Shown one piece after another: positions 54,573 to 62,590 of a stretch of DNA of 64,000 nucleotides. Position 1 is the first letter of the stretch, and each line of letters starts with the position of its first letter. The DNA is from JACKII01 sp965222315 (GTDB lineage: Bacteria; Pseudomonadota; Alphaproteobacteria; Bin95): the NCBI GenBank assembly GCA_965222315.1, contig OZ244951.1, positions 4,154,001 to 4,218,000 of the forward strand. Direction: 5' to 3'. The position numbers and the translations under genes were made by a program. Under the pieces are notes generated by a model. That model saw only the letters and a list, made by a program, of their open reading frames with translations. It had not been told where the DNA came from and made no database searches.

Positions 54573-55091
54573 CTACGCGTCGACGGTATCAATCGCTTCG
54601 ATCTTGGTGCGGGACAGGTTCATCGTGTCCTTGCCCTCTATCCGGATCAGGCGGGTCGAGCCGGCGCGGTACGGCGCATGCACGGCACCAACCGGGTAGT
54701 AGTGTGCATCACCGGGCGTCAGCTTGTATTTGCGGGAGAGCTTTACCTTGGCTGGCTTGTCGCCGGCGGCAGGCTCGACGATTTCCCAGTCAGTCATCTC
54801 GGTTTCACCGACCGCCTGGCCATAAATCGCCCAGGTCGGGCCATGGTCATGCGGCGAGCCTTGCTTCGCCCCGCTGTAGACGTGGGCACAGATGCAGAAT
54901 TCCAGTTCCGGGTCCTGATAGATGACCGTGCGTTCCTTGGCCGGATTGTCCGGCAGAAACTTCGCGATAAATTCCGCATCGTTGCAGGCTTTGCCGACAT
55001 ATTCGGCGCATTTCGCCATGCCGGCTTCGCCGGAGTCGGCTTTCAGCGCCGCACGGCAATCCGTGGCAAGTTGGTCTAGGGAATAGGACAT
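54573..55091 (-). CDS. Cupin-type metalloprotein, cysteine-dioxygenase-like
   Basis: The 172-residue protein has a double-stranded beta-helix. Candidate metal ligands are His81 and His83 in SPHDHGPTWAIYG and His138 in VGAVHAP. The pattern recalls cysteine dioxygenase-type enzymes, but the sulfur substrate is not proven. It sits next to the glutaredoxin and GrdB-like genes on the same strand, though the spacer of 187 bases leaves co-transcription open. Confidence 0.72.
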   Translation of the reverse strand: MSYSLDQLATDCRAALKADSGEAGMAKCAEYVGKACNDAEFIAKFLPDNPAKERTVIYQDPELEFCICAHVYSGAKQGSPHDHGPTWAIYGQAVGETEMTDWEIVEPAAGDKPAKVKLSRKYKLTPGDAHYYPVGAVHAPYRAGSTRLIRIEGKDTMNLSRTKIEAIDTVDA

Positions 55092-55278
55092 GAGGGTAAT
55101 CCTCCATTCTGGTTAGAGCCAGCATGCCCTTCAGCGGGCCGCTATGGGAATAGTTGGCTTTACGCCAAAGTCTATAGCTGCTGCTCGACAAGAGCAAATT
55201 GATCTGGCGCAATTTCCGGAAAACCGCCGTGCGCCGGATTGTCAGTGCCTTTCGAAGCCTGAGACAGGGAAATCCTCC

Positions 55279-55527
55279 CTACAACCCCAGCAACGCTTTC
55301 ACCGCACCGGGATTGAGCGCATCACCGGCATAGAGCTTGCCGTCCACCTCCAGCGCGGGGGTGGAGCGGATGCGGGCTTCATCCAGTCGGTCCTGCGCGT
55401 CCTCGTCCATGAGCAGGTCACGGACTCGGAACTCCACCCCGTTTGAGGCAAGGAATTTCTTCAATGCCTCGCACGGCGCGCACATGGGAGAGGTGTAAAC
55501 GACGATGTCCCGCTCCGTTTCAGCCAT
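55279..55527 (-). CDS. Glutaredoxin-family protein
   Basis: The 82-residue thioredoxin-fold protein has the redox motif Cys16-Ala-Pro-Cys19, a cis-Pro at Thr56-Pro57 and a C-terminal helix. Its ATG shares one base with the stop of the upstream selenoprotein gene, so it is translationally coupled. A role in reducing the selenenylsulfide or disulfide of the partner is a reasonable inference. Confidence 0.9.
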   Translation of the reverse strand: MAETERDIVVYTSPMCAPCEALKKFLASNGVEFRVRDLLMDEDAQDRLDEARIRSTPALEVDGKLYAGDALNPGAVKALLGL

Positions 55528-56411
55528 CACACTTTCCCTTCTGCCCGCAGGCGGCGGTATTCTTCCTTCCGCGCCAGCCACTTGGCCCTCACTTCCTCGT
55601 TCTGCCAGGGCTGCTCTTCGGTAAAGACCAGCTCTTTCCACTGGTCGCCCTTGGGCCACTGATAGGGGGCCTGGCGGGTGGTCATCGGCCCCGGCGCATT
55701 CTCAAGCAGATCCAGCGCCATCTGGAAGATGTCGCGTTGCTGCTCGACCTTGCCCGGCTCGCCGCAAGGATTGCCCAGCGGGAAATCCACGAACAGGAAG
55801 CGGGCGACGCCGCAATATTCAATAATATCCTTGGCCGCGCCGATGACGACGGTCGGGATGCCATGTTCCTCGATATACCGGCTGATCAGACTCACGGTCT
55901 GATGGCAGACGGGTCAAACAGGGACCATGATCAGGGCGTCGATGCCGTCCTTTTGGCACTGGGCCAGCGCCTTGGGCGCCTCCTGCTCCAGCACCTTGCG
56001 CTGGCTGTAATTGTTGTAGCAGCCGAGCACGTGATCCGGCATGGAGGCGATCCGCCCGTCCGCCACCGCCTCGCGCAGGCGGTCGATCGGATAGTACGAG
56101 TTCACATCGTCTAGATGCGTCGCGTTCATGTCGAACGACTGCGTGCGGCTGTACAGCTTGTCGCTCGGCGTGTCCGCCGGGATGGTGTAGACGCCGCGGA
56201 AGTCCTCTTCGACAATCGGGTTTTCTTCCGTCTCGGGGTCGAAGCTGACCGCGACCTCGCTGGTGCCGATCAGGCCGACCTTGCATTCCGACAGCGGCTT
56301 TTTCAGCGGCGTGAAGGGGGCGGTCGTATGATGCGCCCACTTATACGGGGTATCGTACCCCTGCCGCAGATAGTCCGCCGTCGTCCGGTCAATATAACGG
56401 ACGGGTTCCAT
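55527..56411 (-). CDS. GrdB-like reductase selenoprotein, read through in-frame UGA
   Basis: The frame from the ATG at 56411 (behind AGGAGGAA) runs 165 codons to TGA at 55914-55916. It then continues in the same frame, with no other stop, to 55527. Read through, the product is 294 residues of the glycine/sarcosine/betaine reductase selenoprotein B family. The TGA lies in VPV-U-PVCHQTV (Sec166, Cys169, His170), the UxxCH redox site of the family. The downstream part has VDFPLGNPCGEPG. A 17-nt hairpin with GU in the loop starts 11 nt after the TGA, as in a bacterial SECIS. The alternative is a nonsense mutation with a GTG restart at 55895. The chemistry of these short proteobacterial members is not established. 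Confidence 0.85.
55885..55916 (-). promoter_or_regulatory. Candidate SECIS hairpin with UGA (Sec) codon
   Basis: On the minus strand TGA (55916-55914) is followed after 11 bases by TCAGAC, loop CGTGA and GTCTGA (55902-55886), a six-base-pair perfect stem, or seven with an outer A-T pair. The loop holds GU about 20 nt after the UGA. Size, distance and loop match the fdhF-type bacterial SECIS that SelB reads. Confidence 0.75.
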
Positions 56412-56525
56412 TGAATGGTTCCTCCTTCTGATCTTCTTGGCGAAGCAGGCCCTGTAGCGTTCCTGCCCGCCGGTTCTTCGTGGCCTCAGTCTGACTGCTA
56501 CAATGCCACCCCCTGCTGCCTCCGG

Positions 56526-56927
56526 CTAGTCGGAGATGATGGGGCTCGGCGGGGGCCATTGCCAACGCGCTTTGCCGTCCCGTACGTCAACGTGAACGAA
56601 TGTCTTGTACAGACCCAGCCCCCCGCCATGCGACGGGCCCAGGAAGTCATAGACGGCCCGCGGCTCCACGCCCGCCACCACGATATCGGCCGCCTTATGC
56701 AGCAGGTGCTGGCTCCGGCGGGAGCCGCCAACGCTCGTGTTGTGCGGCAAGCAACGGCTGCCGGAAGTGACCCGCACCGGTTTGCCAAAATGCCCGCGCA
56801 CTTCTTCCAACACGGTAATCAGCGCAGCGTCCACCGTATCCACTGGATAAAACGGGCATGGATTGACATTCGTGCATCCCTTGCACCGGAACTCCGACCG
56901 GCTGAAGTGCGGGGACAAGTCACCCAT
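56526..56927 (-). CDS. M15-type peptidase
   Basis: The 133-residue protein has the zinc-peptidase motifs of the M15A group: His74 and Asp81 in SQHLLHKAAD, and His112 in FVHVDV, which usually acts on peptidoglycan. No signal peptide is seen. Five Cys in the first 60 residues are unusual. A spacer of about 110 bases separates it from the GrdB-like gene on the same strand. Confidence 0.88.
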   Translation of the reverse strand: MGDLSPHFSRSEFRCKGCTNVNPCPFYPVDTVDAALITVLEEVRGHFGKPVRVTSGSRCLPHNTSVGGSRRSQHLLHKAADIVVAGVEPRAVYDFLGPSHGGGLGLYKTFVHVDVRDGKARWQWPPPSPIISD

Positions 56928-56980
56928 CGCGCGATTGCTCCTTCCTTAAGGCTTAACGTCGGGCACCGCCGCCAGCAGCG

Positions 56981-57934
56981 CTAGACCTTCACGAGCTTGC
57001 GCAGCGTCACTGTCTCCGGCCCGACCGGCGCGCCCATGTTGCGCTGGTTGGTGAAGCTCACCTCGCCCACATAGATATCGCCATGCCGGTCCACCGTCAG
57101 GCCATGCGGCGCCAGGAACTGGTTCGGCTGCGTGCCCGGCCCCAGATGGCCGATGCGGGCGATGGTCTCGCCCTGGTTGCTCACGACCGAAACCCGCGGG
57201 CCGATGTTCGGCATCTTCATGTTGACGTTCATTCCCGGCCCCAGCTCGCCGATGTAGAAGTTCGAGGTGCCCGCCCCACACATGCAGATACCGCAGGGCC
57301 GGTGCATGTTGCCCCATTGGGTTTCGTACTTGCCATTGCCGTCGAACACCTGCACCCGGTGATTTTCCCGGTCGGCCACATAGACCCAGCCATCCGCGTC
57401 GCAACAGATATTGTGCGCGATGTTAAACTGGCCGGGGTCGGTGCCCGGCTCGCCCCAGGAGAACAGCAGCTTGCCATCCGGCGAGTACTTGTGGACGCGG
57501 GCGTTGCCGTAGCCGTCCGACACATAAATATCGCCCTCCGGCGATTGCGCCGTGTGGGTGCAGCGGTGGAATGGGTCGCCGCTCATATAGGGGGCGGGCT
57601 TGCCGGCGATCCCGATGGTCAGCAGTACTTTGCCTTCCGGCGTCACCTGCCGGACCGTGTGGTCGCCATCGTCCGTACACCAGAGCGTCCCGTCGCGGCC
57701 GATATGGATGCCGTGGGCGCGGGTAAAGACGCCCTCGCCCCAGGAGCGCAGGAAATTGCCGTCCCGGTCGAATACGATCATCGGGTGCTCGCCGCGGTTG
57801 AAGGCGTAGACATGGTCGTTGTGATCGACGGCGACGGCGGCGACATCGTCGAACAGCCAGCCATCGGGCAACTTTGCCCAGTCGTTGTGGACCTCGTAGC
57901 GGTATTGGCCTTCACCGAGAATGGGGCGGGTCAT
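56981..57934 (-). CDS. NHL-repeat beta-propeller protein
   Basis: The 317-residue protein has NHL-type repeats (for example GVFTRAHGIHIGRDGTLW, and GWVYVADRENHRVQVFDGNG) that form a six-bladed propeller, similar to peptidyl-amidoglycolate lyase or SMP-30-like proteins. No signal peptide. Exact activity unknown. AAGGAAA lies upstream of the ATG. Confidence 0.88.
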   Translation of the reverse strand: MTRPILGEGQYRYEVHNDWAKLPDGWLFDDVAAVAVDHNDHVYAFNRGEHPMIVFDRDGNFLRSWGEGVFTRAHGIHIGRDGTLWCTDDGDHTVRQVTPEGKVLLTIGIAGKPAPYMSGDPFHRCTHTAQSPEGDIYVSDGYGNARVHKYSPDGKLLFSWGEPGTDPGQFNIAHNICCDADGWVYVADRENHRVQVFDGNGKYETQWGNMHRPCGICMCGAGTSNFYIGELGPGMNVNMKMPNIGPRVSVVSNQGETIARIGHLGPGTQPNQFLAPHGLTVDRHGDIYVGEVSFTNQRNMGAPVGPETVTLRKLVKV

Positions 57935-57999
57935 GGTGGCGTTTCCTTATGATTGGCGAATTTTGGTGTTAGACGCACCTTACCACCATTTTTCCGGAC

Positions 58000-58100
58000 G
58001 TCATTGCGAGTCCGCGCAGCGGACGAAGCAATCCATTGGCGGCCTGTCCGGCATCCAGCATTGATGGGTTGCCGCGTCGCCTGCGGCTCCTCGCAATGAC
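58000..58100. repeat. Inverted-repeat element GTCATTGCGAG/CTCGCAATGAC
   Basis: Eleven-base perfect arms at 58000-58010 and 58090-58100 enclose two internal GC hairpins (58011-58023 and about 58070-58086). It lies between two genes of the same strand. It has the look of a dispersed repeat. Confidence 0.75.
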
Positions 58101-58121
58101 GCCAAGGATGAAGGCGCCGCG

Positions 58122-59003
58122 CTACTGGCTCGTCCCAATCACCTCTTCCCCGAACCTGGCGAGGTTTTCCTCCAGATTGCCCTTCAGGAACGGTGTGGTC
58201 GGCAGCACGACACGGTCGACGCCCATCTGCTTTCGAATGGCCACCGCCTCCAGCGGGTCCTTGCCGGAGCCGGGCAACGCATCCGGGCAACCCGCGCTGA
58301 TCTCCAGCGCGTTCGGGTCACGGCCGGCCTTGTCGGCCTCTTCCCTGGCCAGTTCGACCACCGGCATGAAGTCGGTCTGCATGCCCGTCGCCGGGAAATA
58401 GCCATCGCCGTAGCGCCCGGCCCGGCGTGCCGCGAACTTCGAGTGCCCGCCAATCACGAACGGCACCGCCCCGTTCGGCGGCTTCGGCGAACAGTTGATG
58501 TTGCGGAAGTTGATCAGTTCGCCCTCATAGCTGGCGTCGTCCCCCGCCCAGAGCGCGCGCATCGCCTGCATCGCCTCGTCCGTATACCTGCCTCGGGTCT
58601 TGAAGGGGATGCCGAGCGCCTCGAACTCCTCCTCCAGCCAGCCGACGCCCACGCCGAGGATCATGCGGCCATTGCTCATATGGTCCATGGTCGCCGCCTG
58701 TTTCGCCAGCACCACGGCGTTGCGCTGCGGCAGGATCAGGACGCCAGTCATGAACTTGATCTTCTCGGTGACCGCGGCGGCCCAGGTCATCCAGGTGAGT
58801 GGGTCCGGCATGTCCATGGCGGGCGATCCCATCATCTTGCCGTCGGCGCTGTAGGGATATTTCGAGTCGTAGTCGGTCGGCACCACCACGTGCTCGATGG
58901 CGACGATGCACTCAAACCCCGCCTTCTCCGCCGCCTGGGCGAAGCGTGTGGCGCCGGGGCCGTCGGGGAAGGCGAGGTTGGCAAAGTGCAGGGCGAATTT
59001 CAT
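58122..59003 (-). CDS. Luciferase-like (LLM class) flavin oxidoreductase
   Basis: The 293-residue protein belongs to the bacterial luciferase-like TIM-barrel family, using FMN or F420. LPQRNAVVLAKQAATMDHMSNGRMILGVGVGWLEEEFEALG is present in full. Cofactor and substrate not assigned. GAGGAG precedes the ATG. The next gene upstream, a small membrane protein, is on the same strand. Confidence 0.91.
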   Translation of the reverse strand: MKFALHFANLAFPDGPGATRFAQAAEKAGFECIVAIEHVVVPTDYDSKYPYSADGKMMGSPAMDMPDPLTWMTWAAAVTEKIKFMTGVLILPQRNAVVLAKQAATMDHMSNGRMILGVGVGWLEEEFEALGIPFKTRGRYTDEAMQAMRALWAGDDASYEGELINFRNINCSPKPPNGAVPFVIGGHSKFAARRAGRYGDGYFPATGMQTDFMPVVELAREEADKAGRDPNALEISAGCPDALPGSGKDPLEAVAIRKQMGVDRVVLPTTPFLKGNLEENLARFGEEVIGTSQ

Positions 59004-59126
59004 GGGGCGGACTCCTCAAAACCATACGGCCGGCGCCACGGCGCTCGTTAGTGATATAGCCCGCGAGGCTATCATCATTTCCGCCGGAGTCCGCGCCCTA
59101 TCTGCCGGAAGTCCCGGAACCTGTCG

Positions 59127-59405
59127 TCAGTGTGTTCCGACGCCAGTCTTGCCCTGGCCTTCATGGCTGTTACCGGGTGGCTTGCTGAGCGCCATCAACG
59201 CCAGCCAGCCGACCCCGGTTGCCAGCATGAAAAACATCAGTGCGGGGACCGAATACGCAACAAAGGGCCGCGCTTCAGCAAAGTAAAGAGCAAATGGACC
59301 GGCAACACCAATATAAATAGCGACGGCAGCACTTGCGATTACCCACGCCCAGAATACCCATTTACGCGCCGTGTGGCGTGCCGTTTTTGAAGAGACTACT
59401 CCCAT
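59127..59405 (-). CDS. Small membrane protein, two helices
   Basis: No family recognised. The 92-residue product has two hydrophobic segments (about 17-43 and 49-72) and charged tails. AAAGGAG lies nine bases before the ATG, so the start is well supported. It lies between two luciferase-like genes on the same strand, without a clear functional tie. Confidence 0.75.
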   Translation of the reverse strand: MGVVSSKTARHTARKWVFWAWVIASAAVAIYIGVAGPFALYFAEARPFVAYSVPALMFFMLATGVGWLALMALSKPPGNSHEGQGKTGVGTH

Positions 59406-59541
59406 AGCGAATTCTCCTTTCCCCCTTCACGTAGGTCGTGTGCCGCCACATTGCGACCCCGAACCAAAGTTGAAAGCGGGAACCGGATTTCTGCCTTTGC
59501 TGGGACTGATAAAGAAGCTTTAGCAGCGGGGTCTCGTCACC

Positions 59542-60693
59542 TTACGCTGCCTGCGGTATCTGCCCCGCCATCCGGCCTTCGAAATAGGGCATGACCTTCT
59601 CGCTGAAGATCCGCGCCATCCGGGCGTGGGTGTAGCCGGAGAGGCAGAAGCTGGTGCAGCCGGCGTCCACGAACTCTTGCAAGGTCGCAGCTACCTGCGC
59701 CGGATTGCCGACGACGGCAATGCCGGCGCCACTCCGCACCATGGAAATACCGGTCCAGAGGTGCGGATGGATTTTCAGGTCGTTGCCGCTGTCCTCCAGC
59801 AATTGCCAGACCTGCCGGTTCGCCTCGGACGTCCGCTTGATGCCCTCCGCCGAGTCCTGCCCCGCCCGCATATTGGCCAGTTGGAACTTGGTTGCGCCGT
59901 CGATCAGTCGGTAGGCGGCCTCCCAGGCCTCTTCCTCCGTTTCCTCGCAGACGATCTGCAGGCGCATCCCGAACTGGATGTGATCGGCCCGCCCGTATTT
60001 CGCCGCCCGCGCGCGGATGTCCTTGATCTTCTCGGCGATGGAGGATGGCCGGTCACCCCAGAACAGGTGCACGGTCGAATGCTTGGCCGAAATCTCCAAC
60101 GCCTGTTCCGAACCGCCGCCCAGGAAAAACGGCGGGTGCGGCTTCTGGAACGTGGTGGGCTGCATGACAGTATCGACCTGGTAATGCTTGCCCTTGTAGC
60201 CGATGGGCTCGTCAGCGGCCCACAGCCGCTTCATAATCTCAACTTCCTCGTCCATCTTCTCGTAACGGACTTCCTTTGAGTCGGGCACGCCATCACCACG
60301 CGTGTCGTCGTCATTGATGCCGGCGATCAGGTTGATGCAGAGCCGCCCCTGGCTCATCTGGTCGAGTGTCGCGAACATCTTCGCCGCCAACGTCGGGTTC
60401 ATGTAGCCGGACCGCAGCGCGATCAGCGGGGCGAGGTTCCGGGTCTTGGCAACGTAGTAGGAGGAGACCACCGTCGCCTCCCAGCAAAACGCATTCACCG
60501 GCAGCAACATGTAGGTGTAGCCGCCATTGTCCACGGCCTCGACGATCTCATCGAACATTGCCGGGCTTTGCGGAATGCGGGCGGCCGGATCGGCCAGATT
60601 GGTGCTGTCGCCGCTGGTCGGCAGGAACCAGCCGAACGAAATCGGCACGTTAGCGGGGGGCCGGTCGGGCACGGGCGCTTTCCCAAACTGCAT
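59542..60693 (-). CDS. Luciferase-like monooxygenase, SsuD/alkanesulfonate type
   Basis: FMNH2-dependent monooxygenase-like protein of 383 residues, of the length and pattern of alkanesulfonate monooxygenase: ISFGWFLPTSGDSTNL, LDQMSQGRLCINLIAG, FFLGGGSEQALEISAKHSTVHLFWGD. No SsuA/B/C transporter is adjacent, so the substrate is open. A decayed copy of its 5' end lies at 61945-62157. Confidence 0.9.
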   Translation of the reverse strand: MQFGKAPVPDRPPANVPISFGWFLPTSGDSTNLADPAARIPQSPAMFDEIVEAVDNGGYTYMLLPVNAFCWEATVVSSYYVAKTRNLAPLIALRSGYMNPTLAAKMFATLDQMSQGRLCINLIAGINDDDTRGDGVPDSKEVRYEKMDEEVEIMKRLWAADEPIGYKGKHYQVDTVMQPTTFQKPHPPFFLGGGSEQALEISAKHSTVHLFWGDRPSSIAEKIKDIRARAAKYGRADHIQFGMRLQIVCEETEEEAWEAAYRLIDGATKFQLANMRAGQDSAEGIKRTSEANRQVWQLLEDSGNDLKIHPHLWTGISMVRSGAGIAVVGNPAQVAATLQEFVDAGCTSFCLSGYTHARMARIFSEKVMPYFEGRMAGQIPQAA

Positions 60694-61109
60694 CGGTTAC
60701 GTTTCTGGTGGAAATGCTACCCCCGCAGCAGCCCAGTAGACAAGGAGCCATTGCGGCGGCACGGGCAAGTACCACGACACAAGCGCCAGGAAGTTTTAAT
60801 CGCAAAAGTTGGTGGCCCGGACCATTGCCGGACACAATTATTGGTGGACGGTTTCATGTCCTCAGCATCCGATTTGCGTCAGCCACGCTCAGCGCTGCCG
60901 GCCACATTCCAGAAAGGAATACATGTGCATACAATTATAGGCGTTTGCAGTTCATTAATGATTAATTAATTGATATACATTTGTTTTATCTATTAAATGT
61001 ATCTTTTAGTATGTTGACGCACAGCACAACTTTCCGTATCCATGCCTCTCATTGTATGACGCCTCATACAAAAACGGCATCAAGCCACGAAACATAGGAG
61101 TGTGAGCAA
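60694..61109. other. Divergent spacer with AT-rich palindrome
   Basis: A 416-base region between the monooxygenase gene and the exoprotein gene. The last 170 bases are AT-rich. An inverted repeat ATACATTT (60975-60982) and AAATGTAT (60995-61002) could be an operator. No Fur-type site like the one at 62307 was seen. Confidence 0.5.
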
Positions 61110-61874
61110 ATGGGTACGTCTACTCGTTCGGCGGTTGCAGCAATGGTTGTGGCGGCGTCAGCCGCTCTGGTCATGCCATCCACAGCATCGGCCTATTCCA
61201 TCTACTTTGGCGAAGACGTGAACAATTCGGAAGCCACGCCACTGGCGGCGTTCCCGAACGCCAATGCCGCAGAGGCGGCGTTCCAGTCCAATCTGTTCGG
61301 CGTCGGTACGGAAAACTTCGAGAGCTTCTCAAGCGGCACGGGCAACCCGCTGGCATTGGTATTCCCCGGCGCCGGCACCGCCACGCTTTCCGGCGGCGGC
61401 GGCGCCGTTGCCTCGGTCACTGCCGGGACCACCAACGGCTTCGGCCGCTACGCCACCTCGGGCACGAACTTTTGGGAAGTCGATGCCGGCACGTCCGGTG
61501 ACTTCACCGTCGGTTTTTCCGCACCAGTCGCCGCCTTCGGTTTCTATGGCGTTGATATCGGCGACTTCGGTGGCCAGCTGCAGCTCCAGCTGAATGACCC
61601 CGGCAACACATTGCTGACCGTGAACAACACCATTGGCTCGAGCGGCCGCACCGGCGGCTCGGTGTTCTTTTATGGCCTCATCGTCAGCAACGCGAACGAG
61701 CAGTTCACGAACGTCCAGTTTCAGACCTCGACCGGCCAAGGCGACGTCTTTGCCTTCGACGACATGACCGTCGGCTCCCTGCAGCAAGCAGCCGTTCCGG
61801 TTCCCGCCGCCGGCGTTCTGGCCGCTGCCGGCTTCGGTCTGCTGGCCGTCATGGGCCGCCGCAAAAAGGCCTAA
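61110..61874 (+). CDS. Secreted protein with VPLPA/PEP-CTERM-type sorting tail, copy 1
   Basis: The 254-residue protein has a signal peptide (cleavage after about 28) and a beta-rich, Gly/Asn/Thr-rich body. The C-terminal tail is VPVPAAG (from 229), a hydrophobic helix and GRRKKA, the exosortase-type sorting signal. Such proteins go to the cell surface or matrix. It is paralogous throughout with the gene at 62591 and has the same leader (AGGAGTGTGAGCAAATG). A terminator lies 42 bases downstream. No exosortase gene lies in the window. Confidence 0.9.
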   Translation: MGTSTRSAVAAMVVAASAALVMPSTASAYSIYFGEDVNNSEATPLAAFPNANAAEAAFQSNLFGVGTENFESFSSGTGNPLALVFPGAGTATLSGGGGAVASVTAGTTNGFGRYATSGTNFWEVDAGTSGDFTVGFSAPVAAFGFYGVDIGDFGGQLQLQLNDPGNTLLTVNNTIGSSGRTGGSVFFYGLIVSNANEQFTNVQFQTSTGQGDVFAFDDMTVGSLQQAAVPVPAAGVLAAAGFGLLAVMGRRKKA

Positions 61875-61915
61875 GCCTTCGGGCTGAGGCCCAGCGCCGA
61901 TTTACGGCACACGCC

Positions 61916-61949
61916 AATCCCTCCTCCGTCCGCGGGGGAGGGATTTTTT
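61916..61949 (+). terminator. Rho-independent terminator of copy 1
   Basis: A nine-base-pair stem (61916-61924 with 61937-61945) is followed by a T run. Confidence 0.88.
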
Positions 61950-62157
61950 GCGTTTGGTGGCAATAGCCATCCTGAAGATGGCGGAATCCAGAGGCCTCCG
62001 GCGGCAACATGGAGGCGCAGCCGCCATTGCCTATGGCCTCGACGGTTTCGTCGAACATTGCCGGGCTTTGCAGAATGCGGGCGGCCGGATCGTCCAGATT
62101 GGTGCCGTTGCCGCTGGCAGGCCGGAACTCGCCGGAAGTAAGGAGGCAGGCGGACAT
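61945..62157 (-). pseudogene. Remnant of a duplicated luciferase-like monooxygenase gene
   Basis: The minus-strand sequence matches the 5' end of the gene at 59542-60693 (60 to 70 residues) with substitutions and a likely frame change: TSGEFRPASGNGTNL against FGWFLPTSGDSTNL, and PAARILQSPAMFDE. It keeps the divergent position beside a PEP-CTERM-type gene, as the intact copy does. The 3' part is missing. It is a relic of a tandem duplication. The surrounding spacer 61875-62590 otherwise holds the copy-1 terminator and the sites at 62307 and 62394. Confidence 0.85.
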
Positions 62158-62306
62158 GGCAGAACCCCTGCATGGCAGGATCTCTTGTTCTTGCGTGGTT
62201 TCTAGAAGGGCTAGCGTTCAGACAGACGGATCGGCAAGCCATCGTCGCAATCCAGTTCAAGCCCTCAAGTAAGCTCATACAGGCTGTTTAACCCAAAAAT
62301 TGTTTC

Positions 62307-62334
62307 TGATAATGATAATGAGTCTCATTATTGA
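62307..62334. promoter_or_regulatory. Fur-box-like palindrome
   Basis: TAATGAG-T-CTCATTA (62316-62330) is a perfect 7-1-7 inverted repeat preceded by TGATAATGA, close to the Fur consensus. It is about 260 bases before the second exoprotein gene. Confidence 0.55.
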
Positions 62335-62393
62335 TTTTGGTATACATTGTTACCTCCCACTTCTTCCATTAAAAGCGGTACTATTATCCGACT

Positions 62394-62413
62394 AATAATG
62401 ATAATGAGTCGCA
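62394..62413. promoter_or_regulatory. Second Fur-like half site
   Basis: AATGATAATGAGTC recurs at 62397-62410, an exact 14-base copy of 62311-62324, 86 bases downstream. The right half of the palindrome is lost. Confidence 0.45.
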
Positions 62414-62590
62414 AACTCCTTAATATCAGATGTAATTACTTTTTTTATATCATATTTTCTTTCATTTTTTCAGATATTTATGGGTTATTTTTCTTATAAA
62501 GGTATATTGACCGTGATCGCATCACCCCGTATGTTTCTGCTGGCTGGGTCCAAACAGATTCTTCAGCACTGATCTCAGGAGTGTGAGCAA

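Noticed and set aside
55527..56411. Two separate genes (165 and 122 residues) or a simple nonsense mutation
   Set aside because: The second part lacks a good ribosome binding site and begins mid-family; the UGA is in the expected Sec position with a SECIS-like hairpin. Kept as an alternative until sel genes are checked.
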